Shown: positions 1 through 9,138, numbered from the stretch's first letter. The stretch is 59,288 nucleotides of DNA from Bryobacterales bacterium (GCA_028819255.1 JAPPMB010000036.1:1-59288), one strand, 5' to 3'. Made by a program: numbers and translations. The notes: generated by a model not told the origin, from the letters alone.

Positions 1-80
1 GGGGCTCAAAAACACCCCCCCCCCCCCCGTCCCCCCCCACCCTTTGGGGGCGGCCCCCCCCCCCCCCCCCCCCCGCCGCC
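1..80. other. Low-complexity homopolymer end
   Basis: Almost all of this stretch is runs of C with short G and T interruptions. It is unlike anything else in the window and directly abuts an open reading frame that lacks its N-terminal half. It is best read as a sequencing or assembly artefact at the contig end rather than a biological repeat. Confidence 0.8.
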
Positions 81-593
81 ATGCGCAGCATCCGTCAGCT
101 CGTGGTCATGGGCGGATCCGCCGACGGAAACGGAAACGTCACTCCTGCCGCGGAGTTCAATTTCTTCTCGGACCCAGTCGCCGCCGACACCGTGCTTGGT
201 TCCGGATTGCCCGTTACCGTGGTCGGGTTGAACGTGACCGAGCAAGCCCGGCTTCCGAGAGTCCGGTTCGAAGCGAGGCGGCACGCCATGCCGGCGGGCC
301 CCCTGAGCGCGTATCTCGGAGATATCTCGTCTCCGTACTTTGACTTCTGCCGGAAGGAGAGTGGCGTTGACGCATGCGCGCTTCACGATCCGCTCGCTGT
401 TGCCGTCGCGATCAGCCCGGATCTGGTCAAGTGCGAGACCATGGCCTGCAAGGTCGTGACCTCCCAGGGGCTCGCAAGGGGTGCGATGATCTCAGACCGG
501 GCGAAATCGGGTCGGCGGTCGACGCGGGTTGCATCTGCGGTGGATGCCGAAGGGTTCCTCGAGTTGTTCCTCGGGGTCGTCTGCGCACCCTGA
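81..593 (+). CDS. Inosine/uridine-preferring nucleoside hydrolase, 5'-truncated
   Basis: This is the C-terminal part of a nucleoside hydrolase, which cleaves the N-glycosidic bond of ribonucleosides to base and ribose. The visible segment has the family block 'GNVTPAAEFNFFSDP', the following 'GLPVTVVGLNVTEQARL', and the late 'HDPLAVA' motif carrying the active-site histidine. The N-terminal 'DxDxGxDD' calcium-binding motif is missing because the upstream sequence is the corrupted poly-C end. The frame is open to the left edge, so the ATG used here is an internal methionine and not the true start. Only about 170 of the usual 310-330 residues remain. Confidence 0.8.
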   Translation: MRSIRQLVVMGGSADGNGNVTPAAEFNFFSDPVAADTVLGSGLPVTVVGLNVTEQARLPRVRFEARRHAMPAGPLSAYLGDISSPYFDFCRKESGVDACALHDPLAVAVAISPDLVKCETMACKVVTSQGLARGAMISDRAKSGRRSTRVASAVDAEGFLELFLGVVCAP

Positions 594-798
594 CCGCTGA
601 TTCGTTGGAGCGCAATACAGTCCCGGCCAAGACCGCTGGCAGGAAGGACAGGCGACATCGAGACCGTCGATGGGGCGGCGTTGCGCCATGCGGTGCACTC
701 TCCCTGTCAATCTGCAGGTGCGCGGATGCCGCCGCCCGACTTGGCGCGCCGAATCCGTCTGCACCGGCCGGGAATCCACGCCTCCGAGATTGCTCCGA

Positions 799-804
799 TA
801 GAAT
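799..804 (+). promoter_or_regulatory. -10-like hexamer TAGAAT before nirK
   Basis: TAGAAT lies six bases before the GTG start of nirK, with no purine-rich ribosome site in between. The spacing would place transcription initiation at or next to the start codon, so the mRNA would be leaderless. No convincing -35 box is visible. Confidence 0.45.
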
Positions 805-810
805 TGGCTA

Positions 811-1932
811 GTGGCTAGGTCCAAGGTCAGCAGGCGGCGGATTCTAGAGGTTGGCGGCGCGCTCGCTGCCATGCCAGCCGCCGGCCAGGACAGGGACAGT
901 TCCGCCGACCGTTCCGGAGACGACACCACCGGCCTGCGTCGAGTCAGGCAGGAGCTCGTCGACCCGCCTTCCGTCCCCCGACACGATCAGGTCGCGCCGG
1001 GCGCCCCGGTGATTATCGAAGTCGAGCTCTCGGCCCGCGAAGTGACGAAGGTGATCGACGGAATCGGCACCGAGATTCACGCCCTTACGTTCAATGGCTC
1101 GATTCCGGGGCCCCTGATCATCTGCCACGAAGGCGACTTCGTCGAACTCACGCTGAAGAACCCGGCCGGCAACACCTTCATGCACAACATCGACTTTCAT
1201 GCCTCGACGGGAGCGCTCGGCGGTGGGGCACTCACAAAGGTGAATCCAGGCGAGCAGGTCGTTCTGCGCTGGCGTGCCGTCAAGCCGGGCACGTTCATCT
1301 ACCATTGCGCTCCGGGCGGTTCGATGATTCCCTACCATGTGGTCTCCGGCATGAACGGAGCCGTCATGGTCCTGCCGAGGGGAGGTCTCAGCGACCGCGA
1401 CGGGAGCCCCATACGGTACGACCGGGCCTACTACGTCGGCGAGCAGGACTTCTACATCCCTCGGGACTCCAACGGAAACTTCCGGCAATACAACGCGCAT
1501 GGCGAGGGGATCGCCGACATGCTCGGGGTGATGCGCAAGCTGACCCCGTCCCACGTTGTCTTCAATGGAAAGGCTGGCGCCCTCACAGGCGACCAGGCCC
1601 TGAAGGCGAAGGTCGGCGAGACGGTGCTGTTCATCCACTCTCAGGCCAACCGGGACTCCAGGCCACACCTGATCGGCGGGCATGGAGACTATGTCTGGGA
1701 GCAGGGCTCCTTCTCGGATCCTCCCGCCCACGGGCTCGAGACATGGTTCATCCGCGGTGGCTCGGCTGGCGCGGCCGTCTACACGTTTCGGCAGCCCGGA
1801 GTCTACAACTACCTCACACACAACCTGATCGAGGCGGTCGAGCTGGGGGCGCTGGCCCAGGTCGTTGTCGAAGGCGAGTGGGACGACTCCCTGATGACGC
1901 AGGTCCGGCCGCCGGAACCGATTCCCGGCTGA
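811..1932 (+). CDS. nirK: Copper-containing nitrite reductase, class II type
   Basis: It reduces nitrite to nitric oxide in the periplasm. Two cupredoxin domains are complete. Type 1 copper ligands are H125, C166, H176 and M181; type 2 ligands are H130, H165 and H337; the catalytic pair is D128 and H286 in '[13 protein letters not shown]'. The ligand loop '[17 protein letters not shown]' has the one-residue-longer spacing of class II enzymes. The N-terminus has '[14 protein letters not shown]', a plausible twin-arginine signal, followed by a low-complexity linker to about residue 60. The 373-residue length is normal for the family. The GTG start is supported by the -10-like box just upstream. 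No other denitrification gene is nearby, so donor and regulator must be elsewhere. Confidence 0.95.
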   Translation: MARSKVSRRRILEVGGALAAMPAAGQDRDSSADRSGDDTTGLRRVRQELVDPPSVPRHDQVAPGAPVIIEVELSAREVTKVIDGIGTEIHALTFNGSIPGPLIICHEGDFVELTLKNPAGNTFMHNIDFHASTGALGGGALTKVNPGEQVVLRWRAVKPGTFIYHCAPGGSMIPYHVVSGMNGAVMVLPRGGLSDRDGSPIRYDRAYYVGEQDFYIPRDSNGNFRQYNAHGEGIADMLGVMRKLTPSHVVFNGKAGALTGDQALKAKVGETVLFIHSQANRDSRPHLIGGHGDYVWEQGSFSDPPAHGLETWFIRGGSAGAAVYTFRQPGVYNYLTHNLIEAVELGALAQVVVEGEWDDSLMTQVRPPEPIPG

Positions 1933-2083
1933 CGCTTCCGGGCACTCCAGTCCATTCTCAGACATCCATGTCGCCGTCAGGCGGCACAGTGGGATCGAGA
2001 GGTTTCACCGTGCGCCGGAATCCCTTCCAGATCGCCAAGCTGCATGGCAGGGCGATCGACACAACTGTTCTGGGCCGGATTCC
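1933..2083. other. Intergenic, no gene seen
   Basis: Non-coding sequence after nirK. No terminator with a T-run, no tRNA and no convincing frame was seen. Confidence 0.5.
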
Positions 2084-2311
2084 GTGTGCAGACGAGCCGA
2101 CAGGCCGAAGCGACCGCGAGGCCGTCCGGTCGAGTGCGACAAGCCCGACCCGATTTCTGACACTCCCGAGAACGTCATGCGCGCTTTGCTGGGAGCACCT
2201 TCAAGGCACGAGAACGACCGGAACTACATTGGACGCACCGGACGGCGAATCAAGCGATCCTGGTACGACGCAATGAATCGCAAGCCGGGTGTCTTGGCCG
2301 GCATCGCATAG
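2084..2311 (+). CDS. Small AT-hook-like protein, possibly a remnant
   Basis: A 75-residue frame from a GTG contains 'RPKRPRGRPVE', which matches the AT-hook core (basic-R-G-R-P), followed by 'PDPISDTPENVMRALLGAP'. A run of the form 'P-P-DTPEN-ALL--P' after a basic GRP stretch is familiar from very short hypothetical proteins in several phyla, which is why I list it. It ends 12 bases before the convergent CHAD frame. The C-terminal third, after residue 45, looks less natural, and the expected aromatic tail is blurred, so this may be a decayed copy. No cellular role can be assigned beyond possible DNA binding. Confidence 0.35.
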   Translation: MCRRADRPKRPRGRPVECDKPDPISDTPENVMRALLGAPSRHENDRNYIGRTGRRIKRSWYDAMNRKPGVLAGIA

Positions 2312-2323
2312 AAGGTCTCTTCC

Positions 2324-2830
2324 TTACTGCAAGTCCGCGCTTGAGTGGCTGTCGTCCGGTCCGCCGGGTGCATGGTCGCCGAGAGCACGGGCCCAGACCT
2401 CTCCCGCTTCGGTGGAACGGAAGAATCTGCGCCACCGCAACAGGAATGTGCGTGTCGTCTCGCTGCGGTCCAGCTCGATCGCGTGCAACAGCTCGGCGCC
2501 GCCCTCCGCATCGGCCAGGCCTGTGGAGCGGACCAGTCGCTCGGTCGCGTCGCAGTCGCTGATCCTTCCCAGCGCGCTCTGGATCTTCTTCAGTGTCCGG
2601 AGAATGGTGTCCAGTTCCGGGCCATAGGATTCGCGGAACAGCTCCAGGCTGTAACGCAGCCGCTTCCCGGCAAGCCGGAGGTCGTGGAGCCTCTCGGGTA
2701 TCGGAGCATCGGCGAAGACCGCGCCGCCCAGGGCGAGGAATTCGCAAGCCAGATGTGGCAGGACTCGGCGGCTGTTCGAAGCGGATGATGCGCCCGGGGC
2801 CCAGCCGGGCCGCTGCCTAGTGCCGCTCAT
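2324..2830 (-). pseudogene. CHAD domain protein, C-terminal half (split gene)
   Basis: CHAD domains are helical bundles that bind polyphosphate and occur in two repeats. This frame has the second repeat's conserved block 'LHDLRLAGKRLRYSLELF' followed by 'LKKIQSALGRISDCDA'. The first repeat lies in the preceding frame (2817-3272). This half could restart at the ATG at 2830, which overlaps the stop of the upstream half by 14 bases, so translational coupling is conceivable. More likely a single-base frameshift near 2820-2840 broke one gene of about 300 residues. Confidence 0.65.
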
Positions 2831-3272
2831 TCTCGCCCGCATTCCAGGTGGGTAGCCCCAGCCGCCGGGTCCACTTCCCGGAGAAACGTCGGTACCTTCG
2901 CCGCTCAAGGAGGATCCGCAGGGATCCGGCGGCGGCCTCCCGCTGGCGCCTCAGCGCCTCGACCAGTTCCGAGGTCGGCGCGAGCCCGACCCTGGCGGCG
3001 ATCTCCAGCGCGATGTCGCGGTCCCTGACCGCACCCCCGGCGGCCAGCACGGCCTTGGCCCTCTTGCGCAAGCGGCGGAACTTGCGGCCCGCCAACAGGC
3101 TGCGGAAGCAGTCGAGCGTGTACTGGAGGCGGCGCGCCGCAACTCTGAGGTCGTGGACTGTTTCGGGGCTCAAGTCCCGCTGGGCCCGATCCAGTTGCAG
3201 CCCTAGGCGCGCAAGGCGCATGGCAGTCATTCGCCTCGCAAACGCCGCGATGCCTTCAGCCTTACCAGCCAT
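2817..3272 (-). pseudogene. CHAD domain protein, N-terminal half (split gene)
   Basis: The 151-residue frame contains the first CHAD repeat: 'HDLRVAARRLQYTLDCF' and the following arginine-rich 'RKFRRLRKRAKAVLAAGG' with 'RDRDIALEI', which matches the usual 'R-x-x-RD-D' stretch. The histidine and arginines thought to line the polyphosphate-binding groove are present. The frame stops where the inter-repeat linker should continue, and the second repeat resumes in another frame (2324-2830). Together the two halves cover a full CHAD domain. No CYTH or polyphosphate kinase gene is adjacent. Confidence 0.65.
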
Positions 3273-3343
3273 GGCTGCAATTCGCGAAAACCCCGGTCCG
3301 GAGCTTCGCGACGCGTCGGGAAGAACGCGCTGAAGCTGGAACT

Positions 3344-3583
3344 CTAGACCGCGACGCCAAGGACACCCGCGAGCTGGGGGATCGTCGGGTTGCCGTAGAA
3401 CGCACCGTCAACGTCAATCGTCGGCACCCTGCGCTTGCCGTCGTTCTTTTCCATGACGAGCTGCACCGCCTGATCGTCCCGTTCGATGTCGATCTCTTCA
3501 AACTCGATGCCGTTCTCCCGAAGGAAGCGCTTCGCCCTCCAGCAGTCTGGGCACCAGGTGGTGGTGTAGACGCGGATCGTCAT
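3344..3583 (-). CDS. Glutaredoxin/mycoredoxin-like thiol-disulfide protein
   Basis: A small cytoplasmic thioredoxin-fold protein of 79 residues. The redox motif is 'TTWCPDCWRAKRFL' (CPDC) near the N-terminus. The fold markers 'RVPTIDVDG' (cis-proline after VP-T) and a C-terminal helix are present. The start is set at the ATG that leaves only three residues before the first strand 'VYTTTWCPDC'; a further upstream ATG would add ten poorly conserved residues. Family members reduce mixed disulfides using glutathione or mycothiol-type thiols or thioredoxin reductase. Which thiol is used here is not visible. Confidence 0.85.
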   Translation of the reverse strand: MTIRVYTTTWCPDCWRAKRFLRENGIEFEEIDIERDDQAVQLVMEKNDGKRRVPTIDVDGAFYGNPTIPQLAGVLGVAV

Positions 3584-3626
3584 GTCTGGATTCCAGAATA
3601 ACAGCCGGGTCATCCCCGCGGCAGGG

Positions 3627-6083
3627 CTACGCCCATCGACCTAAGATCGGCAGCCAGCCCTTGCGGGCAGCCAGCTCGACAAGGTTCAGGAGAATGGCGA
3701 GCGCCAGCAGCAGCGGCCACAGGCTCATCCATCGGCCGACCGTCCTTCCGCCGGCGTCGAAAAGGCTTCCGGGCTCCGGATTCGCACGCCCTCCCGTGGC
3801 GGCTGCGATCGAGCGCAGCAGCTCGGAGTCGGATCCATAGCGGCTGAGTTCGGAGTTCTCGCGATAGAAGGCCGTTTCCGGAAACGCACGCGACGCCTCG
3901 GCCGGCCGGATGCGGAACAGCCCATGCCGTCTCTCGGCCGGAAATCGGGCCTCATACCCGTCGGCAACGGGCCGCGGAACTGTGACATGCCTGTATCCTC
4001 CGGGTCCGATCGCGAACAGTTCCGGCGGAACCTCGCCCGCACTTCCGCCCGACGGGCGATACTTGACCACGATCTCGTCGGCGGCCGCATCGTACTCGGT
4101 CTCGGTCTCGGTGGCGGCGGCGCGCGGCAGGATGTCTCGCATTGCATTCGACCAGAACGTGTCGAAGCCGTCCCAGGCAACCCAGTTCGTCGCCCAGCGG
4201 TCCTTTGCATCCGAGGTGAAGACGGCGGAACGTCCCAGCCCGTATTGCCAGCGCACGAGCAGAGGGTCCTCTTCCGCAGCCTCGAGGACCGTTTCCGCCG
4301 AGGACTTGGCCTCGAACTTGACCCATCCGAGCAGCGGCCCGGGCTGAGCCAGGTCAAGGCCTGACAGCATCTCGACCTCCCTGCCGGCCTGGGGGATGAA
4401 CTCACGCTCGGTCACCGACGTGCCGGTGTGTTCCATCACGTCCTTGAGTACGATCTGCTCCAAAGACGAGATGTTGATGAGGAAGTACGACTGACCCTCT
4501 GCGCTGCGCGCAACGCGCTCCAGGTACGATCGGTTCACGTCCTGCCCCAGGCCGATTGTTGAGATCGTGACTTCGTTGGAAGCGGCCTCTCTGGCCAGGG
4601 CGATGCTGTCCCCCTCTTCCGAAATCCCGTCGGTGAGCAGCAGGATGTGCCTGTAGACCGCTTGACTGGGCTTGATCAGGCGGTATGCCTCCGCCAAGGC
4701 GGGGGCGATCTGGGTTCCGCCGTCCGCGACGATTCCGGCAATCAGCTTCTTGGTCGCTTCCGGCCGCTCGTTCCGCTGAAGGGGTATCGCCCACTCGAAG
4801 GAGTTGTCGAACGCCAGCACGCCGACCTGGTCGATGGCGCGCAGGTTCTCGACCACCCCGATTGCCGACTGCCGGGCGAGATGCATCTTCTTCCCTTCCA
4901 TCGACGACGACTTGTCCACGACCAGCACAACCGCCGTTCCCTCCGGAGTCCGGGGTGGCGCGAGCGTCGCGGGAAGCATGGCTTGCAGAGCGTCTTCCGG
5001 TTCACCCTCGCGGTCGCGGTAGAGGTTCCTCTCCCCAGCTATCAGAAAGAACCCGCCGCCTTTCCGCACAAAATCCGCCAACCGCTCCTTGACCGCATCG
5101 GGCCATGCCTCGAAGTCCTCGTTCGAGCACAGCACCACGTCGTATTCCAGCTCGTCGGCCGCTGCGATGGCGGTCGGTCCGGATGTGCGGTCCACCTCGA
5201 AACCCGCCGCCTGCAGGACATCTCCTAGGGGAGCGTTCTGCTCGTCGGAATCGGAAGAGACGAGCATCGCGCGCGGGGTCTGGACCAGGATCGACCCAGT
5301 GAACCGGATGTCCCCCTGATCGCCTGCAGAGAGCACTCCCTCGACCAGCGTGGCGCCCGGCGACTCGATGCTGGCACGGGCCGTGACCGTGCTCCGTCCC
5401 GCCGCGAGCTGCAATGTCTCGCCTCCGATCGACCTGCCTTCCGCGCGGAGCTCCAGCTCGGCCTGGACGCGCTCGCCGCTGTCGACGTCGAACTCGATCG
5501 GAAACCTCTCTCCGACAAACGACCGGCGGGGCAGGCGAAGGCCGGCGAGGCGGAGCCCTGGTTCCGGCCGGCCCGCGAGAGAGACGGTGTCGATCGGAAC
5601 ACTCTGCCTCCACGCCTGGTAGACGGCCCGCTCGACAGCGCCCTCGTTGGCAAGCCCGTCGCTCACCAGCACCAGGCGCGGGATTCGATCTGCGGGCAGC
5701 GCGCTCAGTGCGTTGCGCACGGCCGCCTCGATATTGGTGGAACGGCCTGCAGCGGGCTCCTCGATCTGCCTCAGCGGCATCGAGCCGAACTCGAGCTCGC
5801 GCAGAGTGTGCCCCGCGCTTGCGGAACGGGCAGCCCGGACGAACGAGCGTTGCTGCACGCGCTGCGACTCGGGAATGCTCTCGGAGACGTCGTTGAGGAC
5901 GGCAATGGCGGTGTAGGTCTCGCGAACATGCCAGCGGGGGCCCATCAGGGCGAGGCAGATGGCAGCCACCGCGAGCGCCTTGAGCACCAGTCCCAGGCGC
6001 CGGAAGCTCAGCTTCCATTCCCTCAGGAACCATACGGCCACGGGGATCAGGAGCAGGGCCGGCCAACCCGTTTCGACCGTCAC
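3627..6083 (-). CDS. Membrane-anchored von Willebrand factor A protein (Bat-type operon, third gene)
   Basis: An 818-residue protein with two N-terminal membrane helices ('WPALLLIPVAVWFL' and 'LVLKALAVAAICLALM'). A first VWA-like/glutamine-amidotransferase-like region follows. A second VWA domain at about residues 395-560 has the metal-site motif 'VDKSSSMEGKKM' (DxSxS) and 'LLTDGISEEGD'. A last helix lies near the C-terminus ('SLWPLLLALAILLNLVELA'). The start is the GTG whose GTGA overlaps the stop of the upstream gene, with GGAGGG just before it. It is the distal member of a DUF58/BatA-like/VWA cluster. Such clusters are generally linked to MoxR chaperones and envelope stress, but no MoxR gene is here. 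Confidence 0.8.
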   Translation of the reverse strand: MTVETGWPALLLIPVAVWFLREWKLSFRRLGLVLKALAVAAICLALMGPRWHVRETYTAIAVLNDVSESIPESQRVQQRSFVRAARSASAGHTLRELEFGSMPLRQIEEPAAGRSTNIEAAVRNALSALPADRIPRLVLVSDGLANEGAVERAVYQAWRQSVPIDTVSLAGRPEPGLRLAGLRLPRRSFVGERFPIEFDVDSGERVQAELELRAEGRSIGGETLQLAAGRSTVTARASIESPGATLVEGVLSAGDQGDIRFTGSILVQTPRAMLVSSDSDEQNAPLGDVLQAAGFEVDRTSGPTAIAAADELEYDVVLCSNEDFEAWPDAVKERLADFVRKGGGFFLIAGERNLYRDREGEPEDALQAMLPATLAPPRTPEGTAVVLVVDKSSSMEGKKMHLARQSAIGVVENLRAIDQVGVLAFDNSFEWAIPLQRNERPEATKKLIAGIVADGGTQIAPALAEAYRLIKPSQAVYRHILLLTDGISEEGDSIALAREAASNEVTISTIGLGQDVNRSYLERVARSAEGQSYFLINISSLEQIVLKDVMEHTGTSVTEREFIPQAGREVEMLSGLDLAQPGPLLGWVKFEAKSSAETVLEAAEEDPLLVRWQYGLGRSAVFTSDAKDRWATNWVAWDGFDTFWSNAMRDILPRAAATETETEYDAAADEIVVKYRPSGGSAGEVPPELFAIGPGGYRHVTVPRPVADGYEARFPAERRHGLFRIRPAEASRAFPETAFYRENSELSRYGSDSELLRSIAAATGGRANPEPGSLFDAGGRTVGRWMSLWPLLLALAILLNLVELAARKGWLPILGRWA

Positions 6084-7996
6084 GCCGCCCTCCCGGTTCC
6101 CGCTCCGGCCCTCTGGAAGGGGTCCGCCCCCAATCGCCTGCCGCGTCCGAACCGGATCCAGTCGTAGAGCAGGATGAGCGCCGCAACTGCTGCGAGCCAG
6201 GGCCAGGGAAGGATTGGCTGGCCGCCGCCGGAGACAGGGGACGGCAGGCCTCGCAGCACCTCGTCCGGCGGCTCCCACGTCGTGGCCGGCACCTCCGGCT
6301 GGTTCAGGTACAGGGTCACGTCACGATCCGCCGTGGCAACCCGGTAGGTTCCCCTCCTGCCGGCGAAGAAGCGGACGCTCTCCCCCTCAAGAACCCAGGG
6401 AACCGCGCCTCCATCGAGCGTTTGCACTGCGATGTCGCCCCGTGCGGAGTTCGGCGCCTCGATCTCGATGGCTCCCGGCGACCGGGCCTCGACGGATTCC
6501 GAGCGGAACGCGCCGGAGTCAAGCCACGCGACGGCGTTTGCGAACAGCAACGGGGTGGCCAGACGGTTGCGCACGGATTCGGCCGCGAGGTCGAAGCCGA
6601 AGACCACGAGCCGGCGGTCGCCCTCCTCGCGTGCGACAATGACGGGCCCCTCGGATGTGCCCGCGACGATCTGGTCGCCCGTCCGGGATCGAAAGATGCG
6701 CGCGCGGTCCGGCGTCATGTCGGGGTCGCGGACCCCTTGGGCCAGAGGGTGCGATGCCGACCATTCCTCGAGCGGACGGCCCCGCACGGAGCCGGCCTCG
6801 CCGATCGGCGTGTCCGTTCCTGGCGGAGACAGGTAGATCGCCCTTCGCGAGCGGCCCTCGACACCGCCGCCGGCCCAGAGATGGATCGCGTCCTCGGCCA
6901 GGTCGCTGCCCGAGCGCACGAAGCTGGGCTCGACGTGGGCGCCGGATGCCAGCAGCGCCCCGAAGGCGTCCTCGGATCCCCCGATCACCTGAAGGCGGGT
7001 CCGACGGACGGCGGGGATGCGGATGCCGGCTTCGTTGTTGGCGGGATAGGCATCGGGTCCGGCGGCCCGGGCGGTCAAAAGGCCCGGGCGCGAGGTGCGC
7101 AGCGTGAAACGGATCCCGTCGTCGGCCGCGGGAGCGAGCGCGAGGCTTCGGTGTCCGAGTTGCCTGCCGTCGAAAAGGAAGTCGATCCGCGCCGTCAGGG
7201 CATCGGAACTGTAGTTGCGGGCGGACAGCTCGACATCCCACTTCCCTGGCTCGGCCGGATCGGCGGATGCCCTGAGTGCCAACAGGCCCAGCGTGTCGGT
7301 CGGAGCGTCGGTCTCCAGAAAGCGCGCGGCCAACAGGCGTCCGGGCCGGGGCGTCGGTCCCGAGACAATTCCGGGACCCACATAGACCGCCTCGCCCGCG
7401 CCGGCGGGATCCCGGGACGACTCGCTGTCCAGATCTAAGGCAAGGCGCAGTGTGCCCTCAGCCAGATCAAGGGCGGCCTGCAGGTCCAGGGACGTCCAGG
7501 CCGGTTCCGCAGAGAGGATGGCTTCCCGCACGCGGTGCCGGTCCTGCGTGAACGGAACCCTCACAGCCGGCGCACCGTCAGCCTCGATCAGGAGGACCCG
7601 GTCGCTGCCGGATATGCGGTCCAGGTACCGCAGTGCCAGTGTCTTGGCCTCGTCCATCAGGGAGCCGCCTTCTTCGCCGGGAAGCGCCATCGCCGCGGAG
7701 GTGTCCAGAACGACCACTCGATGACGGGCCGCGGGTCCGGAACCGCCGGGTCGCGGGTCCGCTATGGCAAGCAGCAGCAGGAGCACCGCCGCCAGCTGCA
7801 GCAGCAGGGAGAGCGGATGCTGGATTCGCTTGTGTCTCTGCCGCACTGCGGGCGCGGGCCGGTGGGGCCAGAAGCGCAGCGTCGAGACGAGCACCCTGCG
7901 CCTCGATCGGTCGTAGAAGTACAGCGCGATCAGGAGGCCCGCAACAGGGAGAAAGAGCCCGAGGAGCTGGCCGAGCGCCAGATTGAGAAGGCCCAC
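6080..7996 (-). CDS. BatA-like VWA membrane protein
   Basis: The N-terminus 'LGLFLPVAGLLIALYFYDR' plus a second helix ('LSLLLQLAAVLLLLLAIADP') matches the N-terminal membrane module of aerotolerance (BatA) proteins. A VWA-like domain with 'VVVLDTSAAMALPG' follows; it has D-T-S rather than the full DxSxS, so metal binding may be weakened. The long middle region is beta-rich and probably periplasmic, and a final helix ('WPWLAAVAALILLYDWI') anchors the C-terminus. It begins four bases after the DUF58 gene stops and its own stop overlaps the next start, so the three genes form one transcription unit. Confidence 0.8.
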   Translation of the reverse strand: MGLLNLALGQLLGLFLPVAGLLIALYFYDRSRRRVLVSTLRFWPHRPAPAVRQRHKRIQHPLSLLLQLAAVLLLLLAIADPRPGGSGPAARHRVVVLDTSAAMALPGEEGGSLMDEAKTLALRYLDRISGSDRVLLIEADGAPAVRVPFTQDRHRVREAILSAEPAWTSLDLQAALDLAEGTLRLALDLDSESSRDPAGAGEAVYVGPGIVSGPTPRPGRLLAARFLETDAPTDTLGLLALRASADPAEPGKWDVELSARNYSSDALTARIDFLFDGRQLGHRSLALAPAADDGIRFTLRTSRPGLLTARAAGPDAYPANNEAGIRIPAVRRTRLQVIGGSEDAFGALLASGAHVEPSFVRSGSDLAEDAIHLWAGGGVEGRSRRAIYLSPPGTDTPIGEAGSVRGRPLEEWSASHPLAQGVRDPDMTPDRARIFRSRTGDQIVAGTSEGPVIVAREEGDRRLVVFGFDLAAESVRNRLATPLLFANAVAWLDSGAFRSESVEARSPGAIEIEAPNSARGDIAVQTLDGGAVPWVLEGESVRFFAGRRGTYRVATADRDVTLYLNQPEVPATTWEPPDEVLRGLPSPVSGGGQPILPWPWLAAVAALILLYDWIRFGRGRRLGADPFQRAGAGTGRAA

Positions 7997-8000
7997 GTCC

Positions 8001-8927
8001 CTATGCCTGCCCGCGCTCCTGGGCGCTTGTCACGCCCGGGCGGGTCGCGTGGACCTTTCGGAACAGCGCCTGCTCGAGAGGAGTGACGGTGGAGAGGTGG
8101 AGGTAGTGTGCTTGCGCGCGCGCGGCGTGCCTCTCGAGATCGGAGCAGAAGCGTTCGTAGGCCTCGCAGTACTCTCGCGCCGAAGCATCGTCGAGGCTCA
8201 CCCGGAAGATCGCGTCCGTCTCCGCGTCGTGCAGCTCAAGCTCCCCTCGCCACGGCGGTTCCCGATCCGCCGGACCGGCCAGGTGCAGCAGGTGGACTTC
8301 GTGCCCTTCGTTCCGGAGATGCTCCAGGGGCAGGGCCTGGCCCGCCGGGTCGAGGAAGTCGCTCAGCACGAACGTCAGGCCGGGAACCCGGTACTTCATC
8401 AGGTAGTCGCGGACGGGCCGCTGGAAGGAGGTGCCGCCGCCTGTCTCGAGGCCCGAGATGTAGCGGGCCGCCTCCGCGTAGCGCTGCCTGCCGCCATGTG
8501 CGCGAAACGCTTCCGCGAGGGTGCTACCGAACGGCTGGAGAACGATCGTCTCGAGCCGGACCAGCCCGACGAAGCAGAGCGCAGCCGCCATGCGGCAGGC
8601 GTAGTGAAACTTGGAATGGAACCCGTCCGTCCCGCCGCAGGCCATGGACTCGCTCGTGTCGATGAGAATCCGGACCGGGATGCGGGGCTCGGACCGGAAG
8701 AGCTTCAGGAACAGGCGCTCGAGTCGCATGAAGGCGCGCCAGTTGACCGCCCGGAGGTCGTCCCCAGGCTGGAAGTGGCGATGGTCCAGGAACTCGTGTC
8801 CCACTCCGGGATAGCGGGACACGATGTCCCCGCCGATCCGGCCCCGGAATGACTGGCTCCAGCGGATCGTGAGCCTTTCGAGCTTCTCGAGCATGTCCCT
8901 GCTCAGCAGTTCGGCCGGGGCACGCAC
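8001..8927 (-). CDS. DUF58 domain protein, first gene of Bat-type operon
   Basis: It carries the diagnostic block 'GDDLRAVNWRAFMRLERLFLK', with 'RILIDTSESMACG' as a VWA-like strand after it, and 'LSDFLDPAG' later. DUF58 proteins accompany VWA membrane proteins and MoxR ATPases and probably act in envelope-complex assembly; the biochemical role is not known. The start is the GTG at 8927: a TACGCT box sits six bases before it, and the resulting N-terminus 'APAELLSRDMLEKLERLTI' fits the family. The ATG eleven codons downstream is the alternative. Confidence 0.8.
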   Translation of the reverse strand: MRAPAELLSRDMLEKLERLTIRWSQSFRGRIGGDIVSRYPGVGHEFLDHRHFQPGDDLRAVNWRAFMRLERLFLKLFRSEPRIPVRILIDTSESMACGGTDGFHSKFHYACRMAAALCFVGLVRLETIVLQPFGSTLAEAFRAHGGRQRYAEAARYISGLETGGGTSFQRPVRDYLMKYRVPGLTFVLSDFLDPAGQALPLEHLRNEGHEVHLLHLAGPADREPPWRGELELHDAETDAIFRVSLDDASAREYCEAYERFCSDLERHAARAQAHYLHLSTVTPLEQALFRKVHATRPGVTSAQERGQA

Positions 8928-8933
8928 CGTTTC

Positions 8934-8939
8934 AGCGTA
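8934..8939 (-). promoter_or_regulatory. -10-like hexamer TACGCT before DUF58 operon
   Basis: On the minus strand TACGCT is followed by six bases and then the GTG start, with no Shine-Dalgarno sequence. It fits the leaderless pattern seen at several other first genes here. Confidence 0.35.
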
Positions 8940-9138
8940 GCAACCGGGCGCGCGCAGGGGATCACCGTTTCCAGGCCCTTCCCGGCAGCAAACTGCGAGC
9001 ATGCCCCGCCGCCGCGGAGGCCTGCCGGAATCCGGGAGCCCGCCCAACCGCGGCAGGGTTGCGGTCTGCGCGCCCAGCCACGACATTTCGTGTCCCCGGC
9101 GGCACCCTTGCTACGCTGGCTAGGCTGGACTGGAGCGG

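Noticed and set aside
1..80. A regulatory C-tract or G-quadruplex on the minus strand
   Set aside because: The homopolymer runs are at the very edge of the window and interrupt a truncated gene, so an assembly artefact is far more likely.
844..1965. A 373-codon open frame antisense to nirK
   Set aside because: It exactly mirrors nirK, has no family resemblance, and arises from GC-rich codon bias. nirK has all copper ligands.
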